From the NCBI GenBank assembly GCA_030148705.1, contig JASBSY010000022.1, positions 102,777-166,776 of the forward strand: 64,000 nucleotides of DNA, in the 5' to 3' direction. The notes under the pieces were generated by a model. It was not told the DNA's origin. It saw nothing but the letters and a program-made list of their open reading frames with translations, and ran no database searches. The translations under genes and the position numbers were made by a program. Shown here piece by piece: positions 38,432 through 47,108 of this stretch; the stretch's first letter is position 1, and every line of letters starts with the position of its first letter. Source of the DNA: Pukyongia sp. Its GTDB lineage: Bacteria > Bacteroidota > Bacteroidia > Flavobacteriales > Flavobacteriaceae.

Positions 38432-39043
38432 ATGTCGGTTGAAAAAGATTCGTACAAGACTATTGCAAAGCCTTCTGTTGAAATTCTGTTCAAGGAAAAG
38501 GGCAGCAAATTCTTCGGTTATGCCTATCCCGTTTCCTCGGAAGATTCGGTAAAAGAGATTCTCGAACAACTGAAGAAGCAGCATCACGCCGCCCGGCATT
38601 GGTGTTATGCCTGGCAGTTGGGCAAGCAGTATGACCACTACAGGGCGAACGATGACGGGGAACCTTCCAACAGTGCCGGAATGCCTATATACGGGCAGAT
38701 TCAATCGTTCGATCTCACTAATGTGCTAATTGTCGTGGTTCGTTATTTCGGGGGAACAAAACTGGGTGTAGGCGGGTTAATCCAGGCGTATAAAACAGCC
38801 GCTATGATGGCCCTGGAAAATGCTAAGGTCGTTACGCGCACCCTGGACGATAGATTCCTTATTAAATGCGGCTATGATGAATTAAATACCGTGATGCGCA
38901 TTATTAAATCGGAAGATCTTCGAATAGTAAATCAGGAACTCGGTCTCGATTGTCGCACGGAAATTTCCGTTAGACGAAAAGATTCGGATAGGGTGTATGC
39001 GCTATTTGAAGCACTACATAAAATTAGAATCAAAAGAAACTGA
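38432..39043 (+). CDS. YigZ family protein (IMPACT-like)
   Basis: 203 residues. The N-terminal UPF0029 domain holds KGSKFFGYAYPVSSEDS, HHAARHWCYAWQLG and the signature DDGEPSNSAGMPIYGQI, followed by NVLIVVVRYFGGTKLGVGGLIQAYKTAA. A C-terminal ferredoxin-like domain (DUF1949 type) completes it. YigZ resembles eukaryotic IMPACT and elongation-factor G domain IV and is thought to act in translation control, without firm proof. Two bases after the transporter gene. Confidence 0.9.
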   Translation: MSVEKDSYKTIAKPSVEILFKEKGSKFFGYAYPVSSEDSVKEILEQLKKQHHAARHWCYAWQLGKQYDHYRANDDGEPSNSAGMPIYGQIQSFDLTNVLIVVVRYFGGTKLGVGGLIQAYKTAAMMALENAKVVTRTLDDRFLIKCGYDELNTVMRIIKSEDLRIVNQELGLDCRTEISVRRKDSDRVYALFEALHKIRIKRN

Positions 39044-39442
39044 TCAGGCTTTCAATTTCTCCATCAGGTAAGCGGGGGCTCGTCTTAACTTGTTGGTATG
39101 CTTATCAATAAAGACAAGGGTGGTAGAGGCAGTAGCGAGTAAAGTTCCTTCACTGTTGTGAATTTCGTAATAGAAATCGATCCTCGCCGTAGGAAGTTTC
39201 TTGAGTTCGGTTGAAATGGAAATTACATCGTCATAGCGTGCGGGTTGCTTATAGTCGATTGTGAGATTTACAACGGGCAATTGAATATCGTTCTCCTCCA
39301 TCGATTTATAGGTAATGCCCAGTGCCCGAAGCCATTCGGTTCTTCCCTGCTCGAGATATTCGGCATAATTTCCGTAATAGACAACACCCATCTGATCGGT
39401 TTCGCCATAACGGACTCTTAATTTAGTAATATTTTTTTTCAT
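39044..39442 (-). CDS. Acyl-CoA thioesterase, hot-dog fold
   Basis: 132 residues. RYGETDQMGVVYYGNYAEYLEQGRTEWLR near the N-terminus is the 4-hydroxybenzoyl-CoA thioesterase/YbgC signature, with the catalytic Asp in ETDQMG. It hydrolyses an acyl-CoA, often short chain; its partner pathway is not visible. It converges with the YigZ gene (no gap) and diverges from dnaA across 204 bases. Confidence 0.9.
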   Translation of the reverse strand: MKKNITKLRVRYGETDQMGVVYYGNYAEYLEQGRTEWLRALGITYKSMEENDIQLPVVNLTIDYKQPARYDDVISISTELKKLPTARIDFYYEIHNSEGTLLATASTTLVFIDKHTNKLRRAPAYLMEKLKA

Positions 39443-39646
39443 GAATTTATACCTTGAAAAGGGAAGTTTTTTTGTAAGTTTACGTGTATAAGAGTATGCG
39501 AAAAAAAAAGAAGAAATTCAATACCCTATCAATTTTTTTTTTCATTTTTTTGTTCACATATTTGCACTGTTAAGAAATTGTTAGGAAAAACTCTTTTCCT
39601 CGTTCTTAATGACACTCTGATAACTAACTAAACTTCGGCGATTACT

Positions 39647-41077
39647 ATGAGCAAAACTGCGGAATCGGTTTGGAACAATTGTTTGTCCTTTATAGAAGAT
39701 AACATTTCTTCGCAAGCATACAAGACCTGGTTCGAGCCTATCAAAGCAGTGAAACTTACCGACAACGCCCTCAGTATTCAGGTACCCAGCAAATTCTTTT
39801 ACGAATGGCTTGAAGAGCATTATGTGAAGCTCCTCAAAGTTGGTCTTACAAAGGAATTGGGCACAAGTGCTAAACTTGTTTATGTTATCAAAATGGAAAA
39901 CACCTACGGGAACAAGCAACCGTTTACCGAAAAAATTCCAAGCACCAACAGAAGGAATGCCACGCATTCGCAGGAAGTGGATGTTCCGTTAAAGAACAAA
40001 AGTCCCGAGCTTAAGAATCCTTTCGTGATTCCGGGAATCAGGAATGTAAAGATCGAATCGCAACTCAATCCCAGTTATAATTTCGACAATTTCCTGGAAG
40101 GAGAATCGAATCGCCTTGCCCGTTCAGCAGGTATGGCAGTTGCTAACAAACCTGGGGGCACTTCTTTTAACCCACTACTTATATTTGGTGGGGTGGGTTT
40201 GGGAAAGACCCATCTCGCTCACGCCATAGGTGTTGAAATAAAAGACAAATACCCGGAAAAAACGGTATTATATATTTCTGCTGAAAAGTTTACGCAACAG
40301 TATATAGAATCCGTAAAAAAGAACAACAGGAACGACTTTATTCATTTTTATCAGATTATCGATGTACTGATAGTGGACGACATACAACTCTTGTCCGGCA
40401 AGGCCGGAACTCAGGACGTATTCTTCCATATATTTAATCACCTGCATCAGAATGGCAAGCAGGTTATCCTTACCAGCGATAAGGCACCTGTCGATATGAT
40501 AGATATCGAACAGCGGCTGCTGTCCAGGTTTAAATGGGGGCTTTCAGCCGAACTGAATCATCCCGATTACGATACCCGGGTGGCTATCATAAAGAACAAA
40601 CTTTACAGGGACGGGGTGGAAATGCCCGAGGAGATCATCGAATTCCTGGCCAATAATATCAAGACCAATATTCGCGAACTGGAAGGTGCCATCATATCGC
40701 TCATCGCCCATTCGTCTTTTAACAAAAGGGAAATTACTATTGACCTGGCTAAAAAGATTGTAGACAACTACGTAAAGCACACCAAGCGAGAAGTTTCTAT
40801 CGATTACATCCAAAAAGTGGTGAGCGAGTATTTCCAAATGGATGTGGACACACTGCAATCGAAGACAAGAAAAAGACATATTGTGCAGGCCCGGCAACTG
40901 GCCATGTTCTTTGCCAAGAAGTTCACCAAAGCTTCCCTGGCCTCTATCGGCTCCCAGATCGGTCAGCGAGATCACGCCACCGTGCTGCACGCCTGCAAAA
41001 CGGTAGACAATCTCTCCAGTACCGATAAGCAATTCAGGAAGTATGTCGAAGACCTCAATAAAAAATTAACGTTATAA
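39647..41077 (+). CDS. dnaA: Chromosomal replication initiator DnaA
   Basis: 476 residues. Domain I lies at 1-85 (SVWNNCLSFIEDNISSQAYKTWFEPI). The AAA+ domain has Walker A FGGVGLGKTHLAHAIG, Walker B VLIVDDIQLLSG and sensor 1 ILTSDKAPVDM. Domain IV carries the DnaA-box-binding HTH with IGQRDHATVLHACKTV. It melts the origin and loads the helicase. The 204-base upstream gap is AT-rich with long T and A tracts and a near-consensus -7 box (CATATTTG near 39558-39565), but I see no cluster of TTATCCACA-like boxes, so oriC cannot be placed here. Confidence 0.98.
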   Translation: MSKTAESVWNNCLSFIEDNISSQAYKTWFEPIKAVKLTDNALSIQVPSKFFYEWLEEHYVKLLKVGLTKELGTSAKLVYVIKMENTYGNKQPFTEKIPSTNRRNATHSQEVDVPLKNKSPELKNPFVIPGIRNVKIESQLNPSYNFDNFLEGESNRLARSAGMAVANKPGGTSFNPLLIFGGVGLGKTHLAHAIGVEIKDKYPEKTVLYISAEKFTQQYIESVKKNNRNDFIHFYQIIDVLIVDDIQLLSGKAGTQDVFFHIFNHLHQNGKQVILTSDKAPVDMIDIEQRLLSRFKWGLSAELNHPDYDTRVAIIKNKLYRDGVEMPEEIIEFLANNIKTNIRELEGAIISLIAHSSFNKREITIDLAKKIVDNYVKHTKREVSIDYIQKVVSEYFQMDVDTLQSKTRKRHIVQARQLAMFFAKKFTKASLASIGSQIGQRDHATVLHACKTVDNLSSTDKQFRKYVEDLNKKLTL

Positions 41078-41082
41078 CACTT

Positions 41083-41107
41083 CCGGTAATCCTACCGGTT
41101 TTTTTTT
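41083..41107 (+). terminator. dnaA terminator
   Basis: CCGGTA (41083-41088) pairs with TACCGG (41093-41098) around a 4-base loop, and a run of nine T follows directly. Confidence 0.88.
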
Positions 41108-41109
41108 AC

Positions 41110-41562
41110 ATGAAAACAAAAGTCTTAATGGTTTGCCTGGGCAATATCTGCCGGTCTCCGCTGGCCGAGGGAATATTGCGATCTAAAGTCGATCCGGAAA
41201 AGGTTTTGGTCGAGTCGGCCGGTACCGGGGGATGGCATGTAGGCGAACAGCCGGACCCGAGGAGTATTGAAGTAGGCAAAGCCAATGGTATTGATATCAC
41301 CTACCAGCGCGGCCGAAAATTCTCACCTTACGACTTTGAAACTTACGACCATATATTTGTTATGGACAATTCGAACTACAGGGACGTTATTAAACTGGCA
41401 CGGACGGAAGAAGAAAAGCACAAAGTAAGCCGTATCATGGACGAGTTGTTCCCCGGAGAGAATGTAGACGTACCCGATCCGTATTACGGGGGTGCGAATG
41501 GCTTCGACAATGTTTATTCCATGCTCGAACAGGCCTGTGAAAAAATCGCCGCCAGGATTTAA
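41110..41562 (+). CDS. Low molecular weight protein-tyrosine phosphatase
   Basis: 150 residues. The catalytic P-loop VCLGNICRSPLAEGI (C-x5-R-S) is at the N-terminus, and the general-acid loop DVPDPYYGGANGFDNVY near the end. It removes phosphate from tyrosine of proteins and in bacteria often acts on exopolysaccharide regulation. It follows the dnaA terminator by 3 bases, so it has its own transcript unless there is readthrough. No tyrosine kinase gene is near. Confidence 0.95.
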   Translation: MKTKVLMVCLGNICRSPLAEGILRSKVDPEKVLVESAGTGGWHVGEQPDPRSIEVGKANGIDITYQRGRKFSPYDFETYDHIFVMDNSNYRDVIKLARTEEEKHKVSRIMDELFPGENVDVPDPYYGGANGFDNVYSMLEQACEKIAARI

Positions 41563-41608
41563 TTTAATGACACTTTTCAGAATTATTACTTACCTTCAAA
41601 TAAAAAAC

Positions 41609-42988
41609 ATGCTTCAATTACGTAATTACCTGTTTCTTATCTTACTTGTTTCGGGCGGGGTGTTCGGACAAGGTCTGGAGATCGATCTCTTTGCAACCGG
41701 ATTAAATAATCCAGTGGCCTTACAGCATGCCGGCGACGACCGGATGTTTGCCGTGGAAAAAGGCGGAACCATACGAATAATCAATGCCAACGGTTCCGTA
41801 ATCAGCACACCTTTTCTCAATGTGACTTCAATGGTTACCGATCAAAACGAGCAGGGCCTCTTAGGACTTGCCTTTCACCCTGATTACAGCAACAATGGGT
41901 ATTTTTATGTTTACTACACAGATTTGCAAGGCGACAGCCAGTTGGACCGATATACGGTTTCCGGCAATCCTAACCTGGCCGATCCTACGTCCCGTTTAAA
42001 CCTTTTATCCATTACACAGCCGGGAACCATTCACAACGGCGGCTGTATAAATTTTGGCCCTGACGGTTATTTGTATATCGCAACAGGCGACGGACAGGGC
42101 GGTGGAGATCCAAACATGAATGCCCAAAATACATCGCTCTTACTCGGTAAAATATTACGCCTGGATGTGGATAACCCCGGTGGTGCCAACAATTACGGAA
42201 TTCCTGCAGACAACCCCTTTGCCGGTGTCCCCGGGAATGCTGAAGAGATTTGGGCATACGGTTTGCGCAACCCGTGGAAATTCTCCTTCGATGCTGTAAC
42301 CGGCGATTTATGGCTTGGTGATGTAGGCAACAACAGGTTTGAAGAAGTGAATATGATCTCCTCTACCACTGCCGGTGCAAATTTTGGCTGGCGCTGTTAC
42401 GAAGGGTTTGAAGAATTCATCACTACCAATTGCGACCCTCCCGGTACGATGACATTTCCGGTCTTCGTTTACGAACACGTTATGAGTAATTGCAATGCGA
42501 TCACCGCAGGCTATGTTTACAGGGGAACCGATTACCCGCAAATGCAGGGACTCTTTTTCTTTGCGGATTATTGTCGTACCTATATTTGGTCTCTAAACGA
42601 AAATTTCGAACTTAGAAATTACGGACAGTTCTTCGAACCATTTGTTTCATTCGGTGAAAATTCGGAAAATGAATTGTTTATCGTTAGCAAAGATGGCCAG
42701 GTGTATCGTCTAAATGGTGAAATGCTGGGAATTGATGAAGCGGCGGCCCCTAATGATATTACAATACTTCCTAATCCCGCCTCCGAATCATTTGTTATTA
42801 AAAGCAATAAGGAATTACTATCTGAACTGTCCGTCAAGGACCTGAGTGGTAAAACTGTGCTCACCTATTCGAATTTGAATCCTTCGGAACAACAAATAGA
42901 TATAAGCGAACTGGCCTCCGGTATATACTTAGTTAATATTAAAACTGCTGCCGGTGGCAACCACATTGAAAAATTGGTGGTGCATTAA
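41609..42988 (+). CDS. T9SS-secreted PQQ-dependent sugar dehydrogenase (GSDH family), copy 1
   Basis: 459 residues from ATG 41609, giving a signal peptide cleaved after VFGQ; ATG 41567 would add a polar leader. A six-bladed glucose/sorbosone dehydrogenase propeller occupies about 22-370, with DRMFAVEKGGTIRIINANG, NEQGLLGLAFHPDY, HNGGCINFGPDGYLYIATGDG and WAYGLRNPWKFSFD. A type A sorting domain follows (ITILPNPASESFVI to KLVVH). It probably oxidises an aldose sugar with PQQ outside the cell. Two cysteines in CYEGFEEFITTNCDPPG and later SNCN may form disulfides. Confidence 0.88.
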   Translation: MLQLRNYLFLILLVSGGVFGQGLEIDLFATGLNNPVALQHAGDDRMFAVEKGGTIRIINANGSVISTPFLNVTSMVTDQNEQGLLGLAFHPDYSNNGYFYVYYTDLQGDSQLDRYTVSGNPNLADPTSRLNLLSITQPGTIHNGGCINFGPDGYLYIATGDGQGGGDPNMNAQNTSLLLGKILRLDVDNPGGANNYGIPADNPFAGVPGNAEEIWAYGLRNPWKFSFDAVTGDLWLGDVGNNRFEEVNMISSTTAGANFGWRCYEGFEEFITTNCDPPGTMTFPVFVYEHVMSNCNAITAGYVYRGTDYPQMQGLFFFADYCRTYIWSLNENFELRNYGQFFEPFVSFGENSENELFIVSKDGQVYRLNGEMLGIDEAAAPNDITILPNPASESFVIKSNKELLSELSVKDLSGKTVLTYSNLNPSEQQIDISELASGIYLVNIKTAAGGNHIEKLVVH

Positions 42989-43037
42989 AATTGCAGCTAT
43001 TTAGGTTGAAATTAACAGTTGGTAAATGGGCATCTGC

Positions 43038-43068
43038 TTTGAAGTTCGGCTGTTTTTAGCTAAATTTA
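43038..43068 (+). promoter_or_regulatory. Promoter of the second sugar dehydrogenase gene
   Basis: TTTG (43038-43041) lies exactly 19 bases before TAAATTTA (43061-43068), one mismatch from TAnnTTTG. The ATG is at 43091. Confidence 0.55.
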
Positions 43069-43090
43069 ATGTCAATCTAAAAAAACTGTT

Positions 43091-44479
43091 ATGAAAAATG
43101 TTATACCCCTACTTTTATGCCTGCTGTTTGGTACTTACGGGCTACTGGCCCAACCGGACATAGAGCTCGAATTAATCTCATCGGCTTTTAACGACCCTGT
43201 AGACATTCAGAATGCCGGTGATGACCGCTTGTTCATAGTGGAGCAAGGCGGACGTATACGAATCCTCAACACAGATGGAACGGTAAATGCTACTCCTTTT
43301 CTGGATATTTCTACGCAGGTATCAGGAGGCAGTGAGCAGGGCCTTTTAGGATTGGCTTTTCACCCTGATTATACCAACAACGGCTTCTTCTATGTTAATT
43401 ATACGGATAATGCAGGTGATACTCAGGTCTCCAGGTTTACTGTAGATCCGGGGAATCCCGATTTGGCACAAGCAGGTTCTGAATTCCCTATTATTGATTA
43501 CGCCCAACCTTTTTCAAATCACAACGGTGGTTCCATCGCTTTTGGATCGGACGGGTATCTGTATATTTCTGCCGGTGACGGCGGAAGTGGTGGTGACCCG
43601 GGAAACCGTGCACAAAATACCACCCTCCTTTTAGGAAAACTGCTTCGAATCGATGTAGATAACCCTTCGGGAGGAAATAACTACGGAATCCCTAACGACA
43701 ATCCATTTGCCGGCGATCCGGTTAACGCCGAAGAAATCTGGGCCTACGGCCTCCGAAATGCATGGAAGTTCAGTTTCGATAGTGATACGGATGAAGTTTG
43801 GATAGCCGACGTGGGGCAGGGTGATGTGGAAGAGATCAATAAGCAACCGGGGAATGCGGCAGGATTAAATTACGGGTGGCGTTGTTACGAGGGTTCACAA
43901 CCCTTTAATACGACAGGCTGTCCGCCGCCGGGGGCGCTAATATTCCCCGAAGCGGAATACTCATCATCCACCGGAAGCGGGAATTGTTCAGTGACCGGAG
44001 GTTATGTGTATCGGGGCTCGATGTTCCCGGACCTTATAGGGTATTATTTTGCTGCCGATGTTTGCAGTGGTAGAATCTTTACTGTCGATTCGGATGGGGA
44101 TCTGTTCGATCACGGAAGTTTTGGAGGAGCATGGGTGTCGTTTGGAGAAGACATTAACAATGAACTATATATAGCCGACCTCAGCGGGGAGATTTACCGT
44201 GTTCAGGGAGATCCGCTAATTGGTTATTCAGATTTCGACCTGTCGACCTTCAGGATGTATCCCAATCCATCCTCCGGTGACCTACAACTGTCTCTGGACT
44301 CGGATTTATTCGAAACTATTAAGATCCAATCGCTTACCGGAAGTGTGGTTTTGGAAGAAAACTCCATTAACAAGTCGGAAATGCACCTCGATATTTCAAA
44401 TTTACAATCGGGAATCTATTTGGTGTCTGTTATTACCAAAAATAACCAGTTTTCAATCAGGAAATTAGTGGTTGAATAA
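43091..44479 (+). CDS. T9SS-secreted PQQ-dependent sugar dehydrogenase (GSDH family), copy 2
   Basis: 462 residues with signal peptide (cleavage after YGLLAQ). The propeller motifs match copy 1 closely: DRLFIVEQGGRIRILNTDG, SEQGLLGLAFHPDY, HNGGSIAFGSDGYLYISAGDG, WAYGLRNAWKFSFD and WRCYEGSQPFNTTGCPPPG. A type A sorting domain ends the chain (FRMYPNPSSGDLQL to RKLVVE). It is a tandem paralog of copy 1, about 60 percent identical in the motif regions by eye, 102 bases after it and with its own promoter. It probably uses a different sugar from copy 1, but this is inference. Confidence 0.88.
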   Translation: MKNVIPLLLCLLFGTYGLLAQPDIELELISSAFNDPVDIQNAGDDRLFIVEQGGRIRILNTDGTVNATPFLDISTQVSGGSEQGLLGLAFHPDYTNNGFFYVNYTDNAGDTQVSRFTVDPGNPDLAQAGSEFPIIDYAQPFSNHNGGSIAFGSDGYLYISAGDGGSGGDPGNRAQNTTLLLGKLLRIDVDNPSGGNNYGIPNDNPFAGDPVNAEEIWAYGLRNAWKFSFDSDTDEVWIADVGQGDVEEINKQPGNAAGLNYGWRCYEGSQPFNTTGCPPPGALIFPEAEYSSSTGSGNCSVTGGYVYRGSMFPDLIGYYFAADVCSGRIFTVDSDGDLFDHGSFGGAWVSFGEDINNELYIADLSGEIYRVQGDPLIGYSDFDLSTFRMYPNPSSGDLQLSLDSDLFETIKIQSLTGSVVLEENSINKSEMHLDISNLQSGIYLVSVITKNNQFSIRKLVVE

Positions 44480-45192
44480 TGCAGCCGGAGAAAGGTAATT
44501 TATATCTCATACCGAACACACTGGGCGACGGCCCTCCTTTGGAGGTGTTGCCGTTGTTGGTGAAAAAAGCGGTGGAGGAAATAGATTATTATGTGGTAGA
44601 GAATGAAAAGAACGCCCGCGCTTTCATTAAAAGCATAGTCCCGCGTAAGTCGCAACCCGACCTGCAATTCAATCTTATCAATAAATTTACCGACGAATCC
44701 GAAATCCCCGAAATGCTCAGCCCCTGTCATCAGGGGCTCGATCTGGGTGTAATTTCAGATGCGGGCTGTCCGGGGATTGCCGACCCGGGCTCGCTGCTCG
44801 TTACGCACGCACACCAGCAGCAAATAAGGGTGGTCCCTCTGGTAGGCCCCTCCTCTATCCTGCTTGCAATGATGGCGAGTGGCTTTAACGGACAGAATTT
44901 CGCATTTAACGGTTATCTGCCTATCGATAAGCGGGACCGCAGAAAGGAAATAAAACGTCTGGAGCACTTATCGGGCGAACAGCAGCAGTCGCAGTCCTTT
45001 ATAGAAACACCTTACAGGAACAACCAGATGTTCGAGAGTATCATCAGCACTTTACAGCCGCAAACCCGACTATGCATTGCCTGCGATATCACCTTACCAA
45101 CGGAATACATAAGAACTTATACCGCCGAGGAATGGGGCAAAAAAAAAGTGGATCTCAATAAGAGACCCACTATATTTATCATTCAGAAATAG
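44479..45192 (+). CDS. SAM-dependent methyltransferase, RsmI-like (tetrapyrrole methylase fold)
   Basis: 237 residues. NLYLIPNTLGDGPPLEVLPL opens the chain. SDAGCPGIADPGSLLVTHAHQ corresponds to the RsmI motif SDAGTPAISDPG. The later segments LVGPSSILLAMMASGFNGQNFAFNGYLP and FIETPYRNNQMFESI match too. RsmI methylates C1402 of 16S rRNA; this short flavobacterial form lacks the usual C-terminal extension, so a different substrate is possible. Start and stop overlap by one base with copy 2 of the dehydrogenase (TAATG). Confidence 0.85.
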   Translation: MQPEKGNLYLIPNTLGDGPPLEVLPLLVKKAVEEIDYYVVENEKNARAFIKSIVPRKSQPDLQFNLINKFTDESEIPEMLSPCHQGLDLGVISDAGCPGIADPGSLLVTHAHQQQIRVVPLVGPSSILLAMMASGFNGQNFAFNGYLPIDKRDRRKEIKRLEHLSGEQQQSQSFIETPYRNNQMFESIISTLQPQTRLCIACDITLPTEYIRTYTAEEWGKKKVDLNKRPTIFIIQK

Positions 45193-45193
45193 G

Positions 45194-45841
45194 TTACAGC
45201 ACCTTTGCCGATTTATTCGGCTTAATTGATGATGTATCGTAGCCTGAGAATTTCTTCAGGTAATAACCTATAGTCGTTCCAAAAGCATCACTGAATCCAA
45301 CTTCGCCACCACTGCGCAGGTATTTCTTTACGTTCCCCGCACCGGCCAGGTGAGCCGCAGCCAGTATGCCTGATTCTGTGACTTTCACCCCGTTGATATA
45401 TCGTCCAACATAGCGATCGATATCGCGTCGTAAGATCCATTTATTTCTGGAAGTATAAGCGTTAAAAGCTTTTTCCTGAAGTCGTGTATCCTTCATAAAA
45501 CGATCGGCATTATAGATCCCAATCATTTGAAGTGTTCCTCTTCCGAACTGGTATTTTCCCATATAACCAAATTCGTTAACAATCTTGTAGTTACCCCGGG
45601 ATTCTTTGAACCCGATGGCTTCTTTAAAACCGGTATACGTCTTACCAAGAAAAAGATTAAAATTGGTGTCTGTAAATTCAATTTCCAGATCAGCTTCTTC
45701 TTCAGATGGTACATAGTACGATAAGTCATAACCTTCGGTCGTAAACATAGGTGTCTTGGCTTTTCGTTTAGAAGAAAACCCCATAGACATAAATACCGCA
45801 ACCGCGAGTAAAATACTAATACGTAATAATTTTTTTCTCAT
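45194..45841 (-). CDS. Lysozyme-like/lytic transglycosylase-like exported protein, copy 1
   Basis: 215 residues. The N-terminal signal segment ends near residue 23 (MSMGFSSKRK). The C-terminal ~150 residues resemble the lysozyme fold: FKEAIGFKESRGNYKIVNEFGYMGKYQFGRGTL holds the catalytic-Glu-type ESRG start and the GKYQFG motif; GILAAAHLAGAGNVKKYLRSGG holds the GAH region. It may cut peptidoglycan glycan chains, or bind them without cutting. It has a promoter (-7 exact) 48 bases upstream and is followed by no clear terminator of its own. It is a paralog of the gene at 46209-46853. Confidence 0.8.
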   Translation of the reverse strand: MRKKLLRISILLAVAVFMSMGFSSKRKAKTPMFTTEGYDLSYYVPSEEEADLEIEFTDTNFNLFLGKTYTGFKEAIGFKESRGNYKIVNEFGYMGKYQFGRGTLQMIGIYNADRFMKDTRLQEKAFNAYTSRNKWILRRDIDRYVGRYINGVKVTESGILAAAHLAGAGNVKKYLRSGGEVGFSDAFGTTIGYYLKKFSGYDTSSIKPNKSAKVL

Positions 45842-45889
45842 TTCCTAATTAAAAATATCAGTAATTTCTTACTAAATAGTTTCAGCTGG

Positions 45890-45897
45890 CAAAGATA
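45890..45897 (-). promoter_or_regulatory. -7 element of lysozyme-like gene copy 1
   Basis: TATCTTTG on the minus strand is an exact TAnnTTTG match, 48 bases before the ATG at 45841. No -33 box at the expected spacing was found. Confidence 0.5.
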
Positions 45898-46171
45898 CAA
45901 CAATTTATACAATTCTGATTGTCAATTACTTAATCTCTTTCTGAGCGTTAGCGGGCTTAACTAAATTTTAAGGTATTATCAATAATTATTTAATTCTTTG
46001 CAAAAATAGACAAGAACACGTATGCTTAGTGTTAATAGTTTGATAAACAATTAACTAGATATAAACAATGTGAATTCTTATGTAAGTTTGCACAAGCAAT
46101 GAAGAGACGGCAGATTGCAGGCTATTGTTACCGGGAAGTATCTTAAAACTTTGCTAAAGTTTACTTAAAAG
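45898..46171. other. Intergenic region between lysozyme-like paralogs
   Basis: About 270 AT-rich bases with no frame of note. The only structure seen is a 7-bp hairpin AAACTTT/AAAGTTT at 46146-46162, near the terminator of the upstream gene. I see no tRNA or family RNA in it. Confidence 0.5.
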
Positions 46172-46202
46172 AAAAAAGTCAGGCTGTCGACCTGACTTTT
46201 TT
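46172..46202 (-). terminator. Terminator of lysozyme-like gene copy 2
   Basis: AAAAAAGTCAGG (46172-46183) pairs with CCTGACTTTTTT (46191-46202), a 12-bp stem with 7-base loop and T runs on both sides, 6 bases after the stop codon at 46209. Confidence 0.93.
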
Positions 46203-46208
46203 CAATAA

Positions 46209-46853
46209 TTATAATGTCACCCTTGCATTTGGATTTGGGAGCACTGATGAAAGGTCGTATCCGGCAAATTTTTTCATGTACTTAGTGATAGGTACATCAT
46301 TTGCATCTGCGAATACATTTTCACCATTGGAGTCCAAAAATCTTTTCACATTTTTGGCGCCCCCTAAATGGGCTGCGGCAATTAAGCCGGATTCGGTTAC
46401 TTTAATACCATTTATTATTTGGCCGTCATAATCGGCAATATAATCTCTTAAAACGTGCTTATTGAGTGCAATGAGCGCTTTTAAGGCGTCCTCCTGCAAC
46501 TCGGGCGAATTAAGAAACCTGCGTCGGTCTTTTATACCGACCCACTTTAGCGCCGATCCGCCAAATTGGTATTTGCCCGCGTAACCCAACCTGTTCACAG
46601 CCTTGTAATTACCACTGCTTTCACTAAGGCCGAGGTCATTACTAAAACCAAGGTATGACTTTCCAACAAAAGGACCGTTTTGTCGGAAATTCATGTTAAT
46701 CTCTTCTATAGTCGGAACATGGGCAAGTCCCTCAACAATTTCCGAGATGAACATCGAACTGCTGTAATCTTCTAACTTTTTATTAGAAAATCCGGTGACA
46801 GTTAATGTCAACCCGATCAGCAGCACAGACATTTTCATAAAACGTTTTGCCAT
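46209..46853 (-). CDS. Lysozyme-like/lytic transglycosylase-like exported protein, copy 2
   Basis: 214 residues, paralogous to the gene at 45194-45841. The signal segment ends near residue 22 (TLTVTGFSNKK). The fold motifs recur: FSNDLGLSESSGNYKAVNRLGYAGKYQFGGSAL with GKYQFG, and GLIAAAHLGGAKNVKRFLDSNG. The ESSG start corresponds to the ESRG of copy 1, so the putative catalytic Glu is kept in both. The region 46854-47108 upstream is AT-rich with one hairpin (CTATGC/GCATAG at 46885-46901) and no exact -7 box. Confidence 0.8.
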   Translation of the reverse strand: MAKRFMKMSVLLIGLTLTVTGFSNKKLEDYSSSMFISEIVEGLAHVPTIEEINMNFRQNGPFVGKSYLGFSNDLGLSESSGNYKAVNRLGYAGKYQFGGSALKWVGIKDRRRFLNSPELQEDALKALIALNKHVLRDYIADYDGQIINGIKVTESGLIAAAHLGGAKNVKRFLDSNGENVFADANDVPITKYMKKFAGYDLSSVLPNPNARVTL

Positions 46854-47108
46854 GTTTTACTTATTTAAGTTATAATTATTGCCCCTATGCTTCGTGCATA
46901 GAGGAAATACTCTTAAATAAACACATACTGTGCCGTAATGTGATATGTCTGAGGTGTTTAGTGTCTTAAGTGTAAGAACGTCTTGATCTTAATTCGTAGA
47001 ATAAATATACTAAGGCTGATACGGGAAATAGCGCTGCTTAACACTCTTTAACCCCTGATTTTACATAGGTTTAACAGTCATGACCCCTTTTTTCAGAAGA
47101 AAAAAAAC

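Noticed and set aside
46885..46901. Hairpin CTATGC/GCATAG upstream of lysozyme-like copy 2
   Set aside because: Short stem and no promoter or T run; not enough to call a regulatory RNA or terminator.
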